From: Zunongwangia profunda SM-A87
GTDB taxonomy: Bacteria; Bacteroidota; Bacteroidia; Flavobacteriales; Flavobacteriaceae
Direction: 5' to 3'
Length of the DNA stretch: 64,000 bases
NCBI RefSeq assembly: GCF_000023465.1
Contig: NC_014041.1
Coordinates: forward strand, 4,703,501-4,767,500
Below are positions 19,272-29,071 of this stretch, piece after piece (the first letter of the stretch is position 1; each line of letters begins with the position of its first letter). The translations under genes and the position numbers were made by a program. The notes beneath the pieces were generated by a model. It made no database searches. It worked only from the letters and a program-made list of their open reading frames with translations, and had not been told where the DNA came from.

Positions 19272-20675
19272 CTACTGATAGATTCTATCCACCGATGCTC
19301 CTGGGTCATGCTCTTCTTCCATCCATTTTTTTAATTTAGTACCATATTCTTTTACCTTATCGGCATAAGCGGGATTTGTAGCAAGATTATTAAGTTCATA
19401 GGGGTCTTTTTCGAGATCATAAAATTCTAAAGAAGGTCGTCTTACAATGCGTTCTGACAATATTTTAGCCTGTTCTGAATGATTAGCCTTTTCTTTCCAT
19501 GAAGCCCATACCACACCTTTTTCATTATCATTCATGGTGTATTTTATCTTGTATTCTCTTTCTGGAGTCAAATTTTCTATAAGCTTATATCTTTTGCTTC
19601 TTATACCCCGTATTGGATATGCTGGTCCTTCAGGAATATTATTATGAATCCCATAGGCGAAATCCCTATGAGATGCCGAGGAATTTTCTAAAACATCCAG
19701 AAAACTTTTCCCATCAAGCTTTTCAACAGGATCACCTCCAGCGATATCAATCAATGTGGGCAACATATCTTCATACTGTACAATGGCATCGGTCGAGGAA
19801 TTGGCTTCTACTTTCTTATTCCATTTAACGATCATTGAACTTTTTTGTCCCTGATCCCAAAGTGTCCATTTACCTCCCGGAAATTTGGGGCCCTGTTCTC
19901 CTAAAAAGATAACGATAGTATTATCGTATTGCCCTTCATCTTTCAACATTTGCATAACATCTCCTACCTGATTATCAAGCTTGCGCACCTCTGCCAAATA
20001 TTTAGTGTAATCTTCCCGGGTCTCAGGAGTATCCACATAATTTGGCGGAAGCACTAAACTATCGGCATTAAACTCACCCGGGTTACCCACAGTCCATGGT
20101 GCATGTGGGTTAATACTCATCACAAATAAACAAAAAGGGTCTGCCGAATTCCTTACCAGGGATCGAATGCCATTTAAAGAATAGTCATCGCTTAACGACA
20201 CACAACTGGTTTCAAATCCCTCTATAATCTCAAAAGGATAAATAGATTTTGGCCGGGTACAATCATTTTTACCTGTTAGGGCCACTCTATACCCTAAATC
20301 GCCCAAATAATGACCTACACTTTTAATACTATCATACACATTTTTATGATTCTGAAACGCTCCATGACTCATTGGGTAGCGCCCTGTAAATAAGGAGGCC
20401 CTGGTAGGCACACACATGGCTTCCGAGCAAATCATATTGTTAAATTTCATTCCTTGATTTGCAAGCTCATCAATATTTTTAGTATTTATATTCTCACCTC
20501 CATAACAGCTAAGCTGCCCACTATCAAGGTCATCTGCCATGATAATGACAAAATTAGGCCGTAAATTCCCTTTAGACTGTTTGTTTACCTCCTGTCCTTT
20601 TAAATTACCGCCTATAAATAAAACAAAAACGCCTAAAAAAATTAAACTCGTTATTTTTAAAATTTTCGAACTCAT
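19272..20675 (-). CDS. Secreted S1-family sulfatase
   Basis: The 467-aa product has an N-terminal signal or anchor (LIFLGVFVLFIGGNLKGQ), the metal-site Asp pair in IIMADDLD (about 48-49) and the formylglycine motif CVPTR (Cys88 to Arg92) followed by ASLFTGRYP. This C-x-P-x-R form is matured by an anaerobic- or FGE-type enzyme encoded elsewhere. It would remove sulfate from a sulfated glycan in the periplasm. It lies between the two PULs, convergent with neither, with 279 bases to the GntR gene and its own upstream gap. Which glycan it serves is unknown; sulfated marine mannan is one option. Confidence 0.93.
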   Translation of the reverse strand: MSSKILKITSLIFLGVFVLFIGGNLKGQEVNKQSKGNLRPNFVIIMADDLDSGQLSCYGGENINTKNIDELANQGMKFNNMICSEAMCVPTRASLFTGRYPMSHGAFQNHKNVYDSIKSVGHYLGDLGYRVALTGKNDCTRPKSIYPFEIIEGFETSCVSLSDDYSLNGIRSLVRNSADPFCLFVMSINPHAPWTVGNPGEFNADSLVLPPNYVDTPETREDYTKYLAEVRKLDNQVGDVMQMLKDEGQYDNTIVIFLGEQGPKFPGGKWTLWDQGQKSSMIVKWNKKVEANSSTDAIVQYEDMLPTLIDIAGGDPVEKLDGKSFLDVLENSSASHRDFAYGIHNNIPEGPAYPIRGIRSKRYKLIENLTPEREYKIKYTMNDNEKGVVWASWKEKANHSEQAKILSERIVRRPSLEFYDLEKDPYELNNLATNPAYADKVKEYGTKLKKWMEEEHDPGASVDRIYQ

Positions 20676-20990
20676 AATTCATAATTTAAGCTCCACCTGT
20701 TTGGTCTCAGCATAGCCATATAAATGCTCCAATTTACTATTTTATCTTGAGATAAGTTATAGTCTAAAAGAAAGCGCTGTTTATCACTCGATGAGCATTT
20801 CCAATATTAGAAATATACCACAGTCTAAGGTATTGAGAAATGTAAAGCACTCCATAAAGCTTAGACTGCCTAAACCGGAGCAATTTAATTTGAATATAGT
20901 AGGAATAGAAGTTCTTATTCTTCATATTAAGACAATAAAAAAAGCGAAAGATCGATCTTTCGCTTTTCAATAATAATTGTTTAGGACTGG
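20676..20990. other. Gap between OMP remnant and sulfatase
   Basis: No gene seen; short frames on both strands at 20764-20973 mirror each other and look like chance. The gap holds the strong terminator at 20940-20967 and whatever promoter serves the sulfatase. Confidence 0.6.
20940..20967 (-). terminator. Intrinsic terminator after the OMP remnant
   Basis: AAAGCGAAAGATC and GATCTTTCGCTTT form a perfect self-complementary 26-base palindrome (20941-20966). On the minus strand it is followed directly by a run of seven T. It lies 24 bases past the stop of the beta-barrel fragment. Confidence 0.85.
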
Positions 20991-21329
20991 TTAAAATTTA
21001 TAACCAATTCTGATATTTAAGGTATTTAAACGAGCTTTTATATCATCAAAATAATCATCACCAGAATAACGGTTTGTAGCTTCGAAAGCATACCTTGCAT
21101 CAAGGAAAAAATGCTCATCAATATGGTATCCAACTCCAAAAGCAGCATCTAACCCAACAGTATTGATGTTTACATCCTCTAGAATGAAGTTAGCCTGAGG
21201 TCCCGCCTGAACAAAAAATCCCGAATCTTCAATATAATACTGTGCTAGTACTGGGACAGTAAGAAAACTGGTTTCTTTTATTCTCATATAATTTGCAGAA
21301 GGTCCTATATGCCAATTTCCATCTTTATA
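20991..21329 (-). pseudogene. C-terminal remnant of an outer-membrane beta-barrel protein
   Basis: Only the last ~113 residues are open (the first Met in frame is at 21287). They show porin-like strands, PQANFILEDVNINTVGLDAA and the terminal aromatic signature LNIRIGYKF. In-frame sequence continues upstream of the Met (DGNWHIGPSANY) and then hits a stop, with no signal peptide. A member of the PorT/OMP_b-brl family would be about 170-220 aa. The intact terminator behind it suggests that a once-expressed gene lost its 5' half. Confidence 0.7.
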
Positions 21330-21397
21330 CTATTTAATGCTAAAATCCAAGCTTAAGATTTATATGAAGTATTGATCCCCTACTCCATACAATTAAA

Positions 21398-24322
21398 TCA
21401 ACTTTTTAAGCTTTCAAAAAACTCCATTAGATTATCATCATGTTCCAGGTTCAATTTTTTTCGCAACCTGTATCTTGCTGTTTCTACTCCTCTAATAGAA
21501 ATTCCTAATAATGGAGCAATATCCTTATTGGATAATTCCATTTTGATGAATGCTGATAGCCGTAATTCTTTTTTGGAAAGATTAGGGATTTTTTGTTTCA
21601 GGTTTGTAAAGAATTCATGGTGAACACTTTCAAAATTGCTATCAAAAACCTGCAAATATTGCTCATCAATATTGTTTCTGTGCATTTTCTTAAAGATCTC
21701 AAGAATCTTTTGATTGGATTGTTTATTTTTTGAAATCTGTTTAAGTTCCTTTAAATCTTCCTGAAGTTGATCGAAAAAATTCTTTTTATTAACTAATAGC
21801 ATGGTGTAATTAGCTAATTCCTTACTTTTTTCAATAATATCTCGCTGTAGATGTTTTTTATCCCTTTCAATTTTCTCTTTATCCTGCTCTAATTTTAACT
21901 GATTAATTTCTAGCTGAAGTAATTTATTTGCTCGTTGTTCTTTAAGTATAGACTTTTGATTTTCTTTCTTTATTTTTCTCGCAAGCAATTGCTGTCCGGT
22001 TATAAGGAGTAATAGAAAAATTATTGCATAACCTACATAGGCCATACCACTTTGATACCATTTTGGGCGTATATAAAATTGATAAGAAGCGATTTTTGAT
22101 TCGTTGCCCAATACGTTTTTACTTTTAACCTTAAACACATAATTACCAGGCGTTAATAAACTATATTCTTTAAAAGCTAAGTGTTGCCAACTCGACCAAT
22201 CCTTATCTACATCTTCCAGCTTATAGCTAAATTTTATATTTTGATTATTCACCATAGATGGTGTGGCAAAAGAGAATTTTATACTATTTAAATTATTGGG
22301 AATTTCGACGATAGAATCTTTATCAACAGGAAGGTTTACAGTATTTTGATCCCTATAATAGGTAATCTTTGTAAAAAAAGTTTTCACCCCCTCTTGCCTA
22401 ATGGTATTAGATAAATCATATAAGAATAATCCGTTATGGGTACCCACTAATAAGCTATTTTCCGATAAGGGCGTTATAGACTCCATTCCACGATTAAATG
22501 TCCCCTTGGTTTGAAGAAAAATATCACTTTGTATTTTGGGATTATTTGAATTTGTTAGAAAAAAACCCAGCTCATCATCCTGAACTACCCAAGTTTTATC
22601 TTTAGCATCAATAATTGTTCTGGGATTTCTTGTCGTATCTATGATCTTGTTAATGGGCTTATAAGGCTTAAATCTCTTGTCATACTCATCAAACTTATAA
22701 ACTCCGTTATTCGTAGAAAATACTGTTTCATCCTGCCATTTAAATACATTAATATTGAATTTTGCAGGTAATCCGTTTTTCTCCGTAAAATGATCAATAG
22801 CAATCGCCCTTTCCAGTTGCTTATCCAAAGTTATCCTATACACTCCTTTATAACCATGACATATCCAAAATACATTGGGATTATGAGTTGCTAAAATATC
22901 CCTTGAAGATTCGTCGAAACCCTGTACTTTATTTCGAATGATCCAATTGCCATTTTCATTTTTGAGTATATAAATACCTTCATAGGTACACACTAGATAT
23001 GTATTAGGATAGTTTTTAAGCTTAATAGTTTTCCAAACCCCATTAACACCACCTATTCTTTCAGAAGTAAAATCACGGGTAAGCTTAAACAGACCTTTAT
23101 CATGATTAATAAAAAGTTCACCATTTAACTCATTAAAACTCCAGGCCTGGCCAGGGATATCATTTAATTTTTTAAATGAATTGGGATTGATGTTTTGATT
23201 CAACAAGTCTGAATAATATATCCCTTTATTGGTAGCCACATAAAAATAATCTTTATCCCAGTAGGTATCATAAACAGAAGCCTGATTAAAAATGGTGGTT
23301 CTTGGACTGTTATAATTAAGAAATTCCAGTCCGCTATCCAATAAAGCCCATACGTTACCATTACTTGTTTTATACAAGTTTAATACTGTTTTATCATTTG
23401 CACTGTTGATGGAACTTATGTGATATCCTGCCTCCTCTTTCTTTAATACTTTGATGCCCTGACTTAAAGTACCTAATAAAACACTGCTAGGATCTAACTT
23501 TAAGACTGAAATAATTTGATCATTAGAATCTTCGAAAATCGACTGTTTAAGACTTAAAGATTTTTGATTGGTTTCAAAAATTTTACCGTTTGAGGTAATG
23601 AGATCAAAATTATCAGATATATAAACAATGGAGTAATTATCAATAGCTTCTGCAGAAAAATATTCTGAAATCTGGTTTTTGTCCAAGTTTAATTCATAAA
23701 GTCCTTCATTAGCATCCTGAACAAAATATCTGTCCCCAACAAGAAAAGATTTTATAAACGAATTTTTAGAAGGAATTTGAGTAACATTCCCATTTTCTAA
23801 AACGAATAATTTTTTAAAACTTCTAAAAATAACGCGTTCCTTAATAACATCAATTTGCCAGATATTTTCAAAAGACACATTCTGTAATTGCAAACTTTCT
23901 TTTAGTGATATAAAACGATAATCGCCAAATTCGTTATGCTTTATATAACCTAATTCGTTATAACCTCCTGCATAAATAGTCCCATCCGCCCCTTTAGCCA
24001 AACTTCGCACCGAAGAAGAATTTGTTAAATGTACGGTCGTCCAGTGGCTACCGTCAAATATTAAAATTCCGTCGTTATTTCCAAAATACATCACCGCTTC
24101 GGCATCTTCGGTTACACTCCAAAACTGGGAGTCTGCATTAAAATCCTGCTGGCTATAATAATCGATATTCGGATTTTTAGACAGGTCTATTACTGGAACT
24201 GGGGATAAATTATTCTGAGCTGATATTGTATAATGATCACTAAAAACTCCATAAAATAAGAACAGAAATACTGTCAGATAATCAAAAACAAAGTCGTTAA
24301 TCTTAAAATTTTCAGATTTCAT
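21398..24322 (-). CDS. Membrane-bound Y_Y_Y-domain sensor with LuxR-type HTH
   Basis: The 974-aa product has an N-terminal signal or anchor, a long Reg_prop-type beta-propeller (about 55-640), a Y_Y_Y domain (about 665-745), one transmembrane helix (about 760-777), a charged coiled coil (about 780-850), and a C-terminal HTH (about 913-965: KKELRLSAFIKMELSNKDIA then GISIRGVETARYRLRKKL). It resembles a hybrid two-component PUL sensor with the histidine kinase and receiver missing, so the periplasmic glycan sensor is tied directly to the DNA-binding domain. It is divergent from susC of PUL 2 across a 288-base gap and probably activates it. How a membrane-anchored HTH reaches DNA (tethered binding or proteolysis) is not visible. 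Confidence 0.9.
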   Translation of the reverse strand: MKSENFKINDFVFDYLTVFLFLFYGVFSDHYTISAQNNLSPVPVIDLSKNPNIDYYSQQDFNADSQFWSVTEDAEAVMYFGNNDGILIFDGSHWTTVHLTNSSSVRSLAKGADGTIYAGGYNELGYIKHNEFGDYRFISLKESLQLQNVSFENIWQIDVIKERVIFRSFKKLFVLENGNVTQIPSKNSFIKSFLVGDRYFVQDANEGLYELNLDKNQISEYFSAEAIDNYSIVYISDNFDLITSNGKIFETNQKSLSLKQSIFEDSNDQIISVLKLDPSSVLLGTLSQGIKVLKKEEAGYHISSINSANDKTVLNLYKTSNGNVWALLDSGLEFLNYNSPRTTIFNQASVYDTYWDKDYFYVATNKGIYYSDLLNQNINPNSFKKLNDIPGQAWSFNELNGELFINHDKGLFKLTRDFTSERIGGVNGVWKTIKLKNYPNTYLVCTYEGIYILKNENGNWIIRNKVQGFDESSRDILATHNPNVFWICHGYKGVYRITLDKQLERAIAIDHFTEKNGLPAKFNINVFKWQDETVFSTNNGVYKFDEYDKRFKPYKPINKIIDTTRNPRTIIDAKDKTWVVQDDELGFFLTNSNNPKIQSDIFLQTKGTFNRGMESITPLSENSLLVGTHNGLFLYDLSNTIRQEGVKTFFTKITYYRDQNTVNLPVDKDSIVEIPNNLNSIKFSFATPSMVNNQNIKFSYKLEDVDKDWSSWQHLAFKEYSLLTPGNYVFKVKSKNVLGNESKIASYQFYIRPKWYQSGMAYVGYAIIFLLLLITGQQLLARKIKKENQKSILKEQRANKLLQLEINQLKLEQDKEKIERDKKHLQRDIIEKSKELANYTMLLVNKKNFFDQLQEDLKELKQISKNKQSNQKILEIFKKMHRNNIDEQYLQVFDSNFESVHHEFFTNLKQKIPNLSKKELRLSAFIKMELSNKDIAPLLGISIRGVETARYRLRKKLNLEHDDNLMEFFESLKS

Positions 24323-24610
24323 GCATTAAAATTAACAAATACTGAATCAAAATTATATTTACAAAGCCTGCTAATATAGTTTTTACCAATTAAATAACGA
24401 TAAAAATTAAAAAATAATTTACTGTTTAATAGTTATTTACAATAATTGAAGTAGTAAAAAAGTAATGTTAATTTAATGTGAAGTATTTGAAATGTATTAT
24501 AAAATTTAAGCTTCAAAACATCGATTTATACTTTTCCATCATCATTTAAAACAAAATCGAAATCGTTATAGTCTATTGGTTTGATAAATTTCACTTGAAA
24601 TCTATCAATA

Positions 24611-27574
24611 ATGAAAACGATTGAAATCATTAAAATTTATAATATGGGATTAAAGAATTATTTACTTTTTTGTTTTTCCTTAATTGGATTTTATGCCTGG
24701 TCACAAAAAGAGATTACAGGAACAGTTAAAGAGGAAGCTACGGGCTTACCTATACCTGGTGTAAATGTTATTGTAAAAGGAACAGCGAACGGCGTGGTCA
24801 CCGATTTTGACGGAAATTATAGTATTAATGCATCCTCTAACGACATTTTGGCTTTTTCTTATGTTGGTTTTTTATCTCAAGAAATTACGGTAGGTAATAA
24901 AACGAGTATAAATGTAAGTTTAGCAGAAAATGCCGAAGCCTTATCCGAAATTATAGTTATTGGCTACGGTGCTCAAAAAAGAGAGGATATTACCGGTGCA
25001 GTGGGGGTCATTAATGCTGATGAAACTTTTGAGGATCGGCCTAACAATGATTTGGGATCATTAATACAGGGACAGGCAGCCGGTGTTCAGGTTTTAAAAA
25101 GTTCTGGAAAACCTTCTGCAGGTTTTAATATTAGGGTACGTGGAACCAGTTCTATAGATGGTAATAGTGACCCATTATATGTGATTGATGGTGTTCCTAC
25201 ACAGGATACCCGCTCTTTAAACCCATCGGATATTGAAAGCATATCCATATTAAAAGATGCTTCATCTGCCGCTATCTATGGTGCGCAGGGAGCCAACGGT
25301 GTGGTTTTAATAACCACAAAACAGGGAAAATCTGAAAAGGCTGCATTTCAGTTTGATTCCTATGTCGGTATTTCTGAAGTATGGAAAACCCAAAAAGTTT
25401 TAAATGCAGAACAGTATCGCGATTTAATGACCGAATTAGGCAAAAACACTGATTGGAGCCAGTACAACCAAAATACAGATTGGCAGGATAAAATTTTTGA
25501 AGAAGGATTATCTCAAAATTATCAGTTAGCCGTTTCTGGAAATAATAACGGAACGCAATATTATATTTCGGGAGGTTACCTTAGTCAGGAAGGCGCGGTA
25601 AGAAGTGCTGAAATGGAACGTTATAGTTTTAAAACCAATTTATCCAAAGAAATAAATAGCTGGATAAAGATTGGTACCAATATCAATTACACCCATTATA
25701 CAGATGTAGATGTGACCGATAATTCTGCGGTTAATCAAGGTGGGGTTTTATTAGGAGTATTAGCTACCCCTCCAAATATAGGGATATATAGAGAAGACGG
25801 TTCTTATACCAGTAACCCATTTCAGGATTGGGAAAATCCGTTTTCAAGCACAGATGCTGCAGATAGGAGATATAAAAACCAAAGATTATTGGGAAATATT
25901 TATACCGAAGTGAAATTCTTAAAAGACTTTACTTTTAAAACCAATTTCGGAATCGATTTTAATGCAGACCGTAATGATTATTTCCTGGATCCATTTACCA
26001 CTAGTTACGGGCGTGCGACCAACGGTATTGGACGTTATAATACAAATATTAATAATTACTTTATATGGGACAATACCCTTAGATATAACCACAGCTTTGG
26101 GGATCATAAACTGGAAGCCCTTGTAGGGAGTGTTTTCCAGAAAAACCGATGGGAAAACAGTAGCATCGAAAGAAGAAATTTTGCCAGTGCAGAAATTACT
26201 ACTCCGGGAGCCGGATCTGAAATCATAAGCGCGAATGCCGGCAAAAGCGAAAAAACAAATGCGTCGTTTATTTCCAGAATAAACTATGACTTCAAAAAAA
26301 GATACTTATTAACAGCCAATTTTAGAGCTGATGGCTCTAGTTCTTTTGGGCCTGCTAACAAATGGGGATATTTTCCATCCTTCTCTGCCGGATGGAGAAT
26401 TTCCAGAGAGGCTTTCCTGGAAGATGTAGAAAATTTATCTGAACTAAAACTAAGAGCCGGCTGGGGGATCGTTGGTAACGACACCGGAGGTTATGCATAT
26501 CTTGCAAGGGTAGGATCTGGAGGAAATTACCCTATTGGAGGGCAAACAATGCCGGGAACTTACCCCGTCACTATTGCGAATGACGATTTAAAATGGGAAG
26601 AATCTGAGCAAACGAATATCGGTATAGATTTAGGTTTATACAATGGGAATATTACCTTTTCTGTAGATGCATATTTAAAAAAGAACTACGACCTTCTTTT
26701 AAATAATCCGCTACCAACCGGAACCGGATTTAGTTCTGCCATCCAAAACGTAGGGGAAATTCAAAATAAAGGATTGGAATTTCAATTAAACACGGTAAAC
26801 ATAACTACAGATAATTTCTCGTGGACCACTTCTGCAAATCTTTCCTTAAACCGAAATGAGGCTAAATATATTGTTGGGCAGGTAATTACCCGAGGGGATG
26901 TGGCCAGTAGAGGTAATGTAAGTTTAATTAAAGAAGGAAAAGCCTTAGGTACATTTTACGGGTATCAATGGGGCGGTGTAGATCCACAAACAGGAGATGT
27001 TTATTACATCGATCAAAATGGCGAAAGTACATTTAATCCTACAGCAGATGATCGACGAATTATTGGCGACCCTAACCCAGATTTTATTTATAGTTTGGGG
27101 AATACGCTATCCTATAAAGATTTCAGTTTAAATATTTTCTTACAGGGATCTCAAGGGAATGATGTCTTTAATGCAACCCGTTTACAGATGGAAGCAATGG
27201 TAGACTCTAAAAACCAATTAGCTTCTGTAAATAATAGATGGAGACAACCGGGAGATATTACTAATATCCCAAGAGCTTTAGAAGGTGATACCAAAAACTC
27301 AAGACTTTCAACACACTATGTTGAGGATGGTTCATATTTAAGATTTAAAGCGGTAAGCTTAAGCTATAATCTTCCCGCACCACTGCTGAATAAATTGAAT
27401 CTAAGCACATTGAAGCTCTATTTAACAGGCGAGAATTTAATTACGATTACAGATTATTCCGGTTTTGATCCTGAAGTTAATGCCTTTGGAGGCAATACAG
27501 CAGTACAGGGGGTAGACTTTGGTACCTATCCGCAAACCAGAAACGTAATTTTAGGAATGAATGTTAGATTTTAA
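24611..27574 (+). CDS. susC: SusC-family TonB-dependent receptor (beta-glucan PUL)
   Basis: 987 aa from the ATG at 24611; the ATG at 24644 (MGLKNYLLFCFSLIGFYAWS) gives a cleaner signal peptide and may be the true start. A CarboxypepD_reg-like domain (ITGTVKEEATGLPIPGVNVI), a TonB-box region (IIVIGYGAQKRED), a plug (about 130-240) and a barrel ending in RNVILGMNVRF are all present. It imports oligosaccharides freed by the surface enzymes of this locus. susD follows after a 14-base gap; the sensor gene is divergent upstream. Confidence 0.95.
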   Translation: MKTIEIIKIYNMGLKNYLLFCFSLIGFYAWSQKEITGTVKEEATGLPIPGVNVIVKGTANGVVTDFDGNYSINASSNDILAFSYVGFLSQEITVGNKTSINVSLAENAEALSEIIVIGYGAQKREDITGAVGVINADETFEDRPNNDLGSLIQGQAAGVQVLKSSGKPSAGFNIRVRGTSSIDGNSDPLYVIDGVPTQDTRSLNPSDIESISILKDASSAAIYGAQGANGVVLITTKQGKSEKAAFQFDSYVGISEVWKTQKVLNAEQYRDLMTELGKNTDWSQYNQNTDWQDKIFEEGLSQNYQLAVSGNNNGTQYYISGGYLSQEGAVRSAEMERYSFKTNLSKEINSWIKIGTNINYTHYTDVDVTDNSAVNQGGVLLGVLATPPNIGIYREDGSYTSNPFQDWENPFSSTDAADRRYKNQRLLGNIYTEVKFLKDFTFKTNFGIDFNADRNDYFLDPFTTSYGRATNGIGRYNTNINNYFIWDNTLRYNHSFGDHKLEALVGSVFQKNRWENSSIERRNFASAEITTPGAGSEIISANAGKSEKTNASFISRINYDFKKRYLLTANFRADGSSSFGPANKWGYFPSFSAGWRISREAFLEDVENLSELKLRAGWGIVGNDTGGYAYLARVGSGGNYPIGGQTMPGTYPVTIANDDLKWEESEQTNIGIDLGLYNGNITFSVDAYLKKNYDLLLNNPLPTGTGFSSAIQNVGEIQNKGLEFQLNTVNITTDNFSWTTSANLSLNRNEAKYIVGQVITRGDVASRGNVSLIKEGKALGTFYGYQWGGVDPQTGDVYYIDQNGESTFNPTADDRRIIGDPNPDFIYSLGNTLSYKDFSLNIFLQGSQGNDVFNATRLQMEAMVDSKNQLASVNNRWRQPGDITNIPRALEGDTKNSRLSTHYVEDGSYLRFKAVSLSYNLPAPLLNKLNLSTLKLYLTGENLITITDYSGFDPEVNAFGGNTAVQGVDFGTYPQTRNVILGMNVRF

Positions 27575-27588
27575 AATTGATTATGATT

Positions 27589-29070
27589 ATGAAAAATATA
27601 AAGCAATACATAATGATTTCATTAGTAGCAGGAACTTTGGTTTCCTGTAATGATGAACTGGACATAAAACCAATTTCTGAAGAAACAGCAGCCTCAGCCT
27701 ACGCTACAGGTCCGCAAATACAGGCGGCATTAACAGGGGTGTATGAATCTTTTCAATCTTCAGATTATTATATCTGGGATAGGGTGATCTATCAGGATGT
27801 AAGATCGGATAATCACTATGCAGGTGGTGACAATCCCGAAATTTATCAATTTGACCGTATAGATATCACACCCACAAACGGCAGAATTTACGGGATGTGG
27901 GGAAATGTTTATAACGCCATATCCAAAGCCAATGTCGTTTTAGAAAATGCCCCCTTAGTAGAAAATAGAATCACCGAAGAAGAACGTGAACACATTTTAG
28001 GGCAGGCTTATTTTTTACGGGCTTATCATTATTTTACCCTTGTAAAAAATTTTGGTGATGTACCATTATACCTGGAGTTTATAAGCACTACCGACCCTTC
28101 GATGACTAGAAAACCAAGAGCCTCGGTAGACGAAGTGTATACCCAAATCATGGCCGATTTAGAGGAAGCTTTAACGCGCTTACCCGATGATTATGGTAAT
28201 GACGCGAGCGTAAATAAAGCCAGAGCCACAAAAGGCGCAGCGAATGCACTTTTAGCCAAAGTTTATGCACAAATGCCAAATCCAGATTACAACAAAGTTT
28301 TAGAGCACACCAACGCAGTAATTAACAGCCCTGCAGGGTATACCCTACTCGCTAATTATGCCGAATTATTTGATGGAAATCATTATAATAATTCAGAATC
28401 TATTTTAGAAATTCAGTTTTTAGGAGGCGACGAAGGAAACTGGGCGCCACAAATGCAATTACCGCCTTCTATTAGTGGTGACAGCTGGAGAAAATTTGTC
28501 ACTCCGTCTAAAGATTTAGTGGCGGCTTTTGATGCCGAAGGTGATAACATTCGTAAAAATGCAACCGTACTTTTTGAAAAAGTTTCCTGGATCGATGAGT
28601 ATTGGGGAAATGCCCCTAACAGTAGTGTTGCTTTTGCATATAAATGGAAAAATGCCAGCGCCTGGGCAAGTGCAGATAACGAATACTTACTTCGCTTAGC
28701 CGATATCATATTACTAAAAGCCGAAGCTTTAAACGAATTAGGGCAAACAGACCAAGCTGTAGAACTAGTGAATATCATTAGAAATCGAGCTGAATTAGAG
28801 CCGCTAACTGCAGGAGAAACAGCCTCTCAAAATACAATGAGGGAAGCTATTTTAAAAGAGCGGCGATTAGAACTTGCTCAAGAAGCTAAACGTTGGGACG
28901 ATTTAATTAGATATAACAAAGCTATTGAAGTTATGAATAGTGTAGATGATATCGATTTAAGTACTGGCCAACCGGTAAATTACAGTGTAACCGAAAAAGA
29001 TCTGTTATTACCAATTCCCCAAAACGAGATCGATAGAAACCCTAATCTTACACAAAATCCTGGATACTAA
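27589..29070 (+). CDS. susD: SusD-family glycan-binding lipoprotein (beta-glucan PUL)
   Basis: About 493 aa from the ATG at 27589; upstream TTG and ATG codons at 27577 and 27583 are possible. It has a lipobox (LVSC), SusD helices (HILGQAYFLRAYHYFTLVK) and the C-terminal hallmark KERRLELAQEAKRWDDLIRY with PIPQNEIDRNPNLTQNPGY. It is the substrate lid of the SusC partner. The next gene (GH30) starts 1 base after the stop, so transcription and probably translation are coupled. Confidence 0.94.
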   Translation: MKNIKQYIMISLVAGTLVSCNDELDIKPISEETAASAYATGPQIQAALTGVYESFQSSDYYIWDRVIYQDVRSDNHYAGGDNPEIYQFDRIDITPTNGRIYGMWGNVYNAISKANVVLENAPLVENRITEEEREHILGQAYFLRAYHYFTLVKNFGDVPLYLEFISTTDPSMTRKPRASVDEVYTQIMADLEEALTRLPDDYGNDASVNKARATKGAANALLAKVYAQMPNPDYNKVLEHTNAVINSPAGYTLLANYAELFDGNHYNNSESILEIQFLGGDEGNWAPQMQLPPSISGDSWRKFVTPSKDLVAAFDAEGDNIRKNATVLFEKVSWIDEYWGNAPNSSVAFAYKWKNASAWASADNEYLLRLADIILLKAEALNELGQTDQAVELVNIIRNRAELEPLTAGETASQNTMREAILKERRLELAQEAKRWDDLIRYNKAIEVMNSVDDIDLSTGQPVNYSVTEKDLLLPIPQNEIDRNPNLTQNPGY

Positions 29071-29071
29071 A

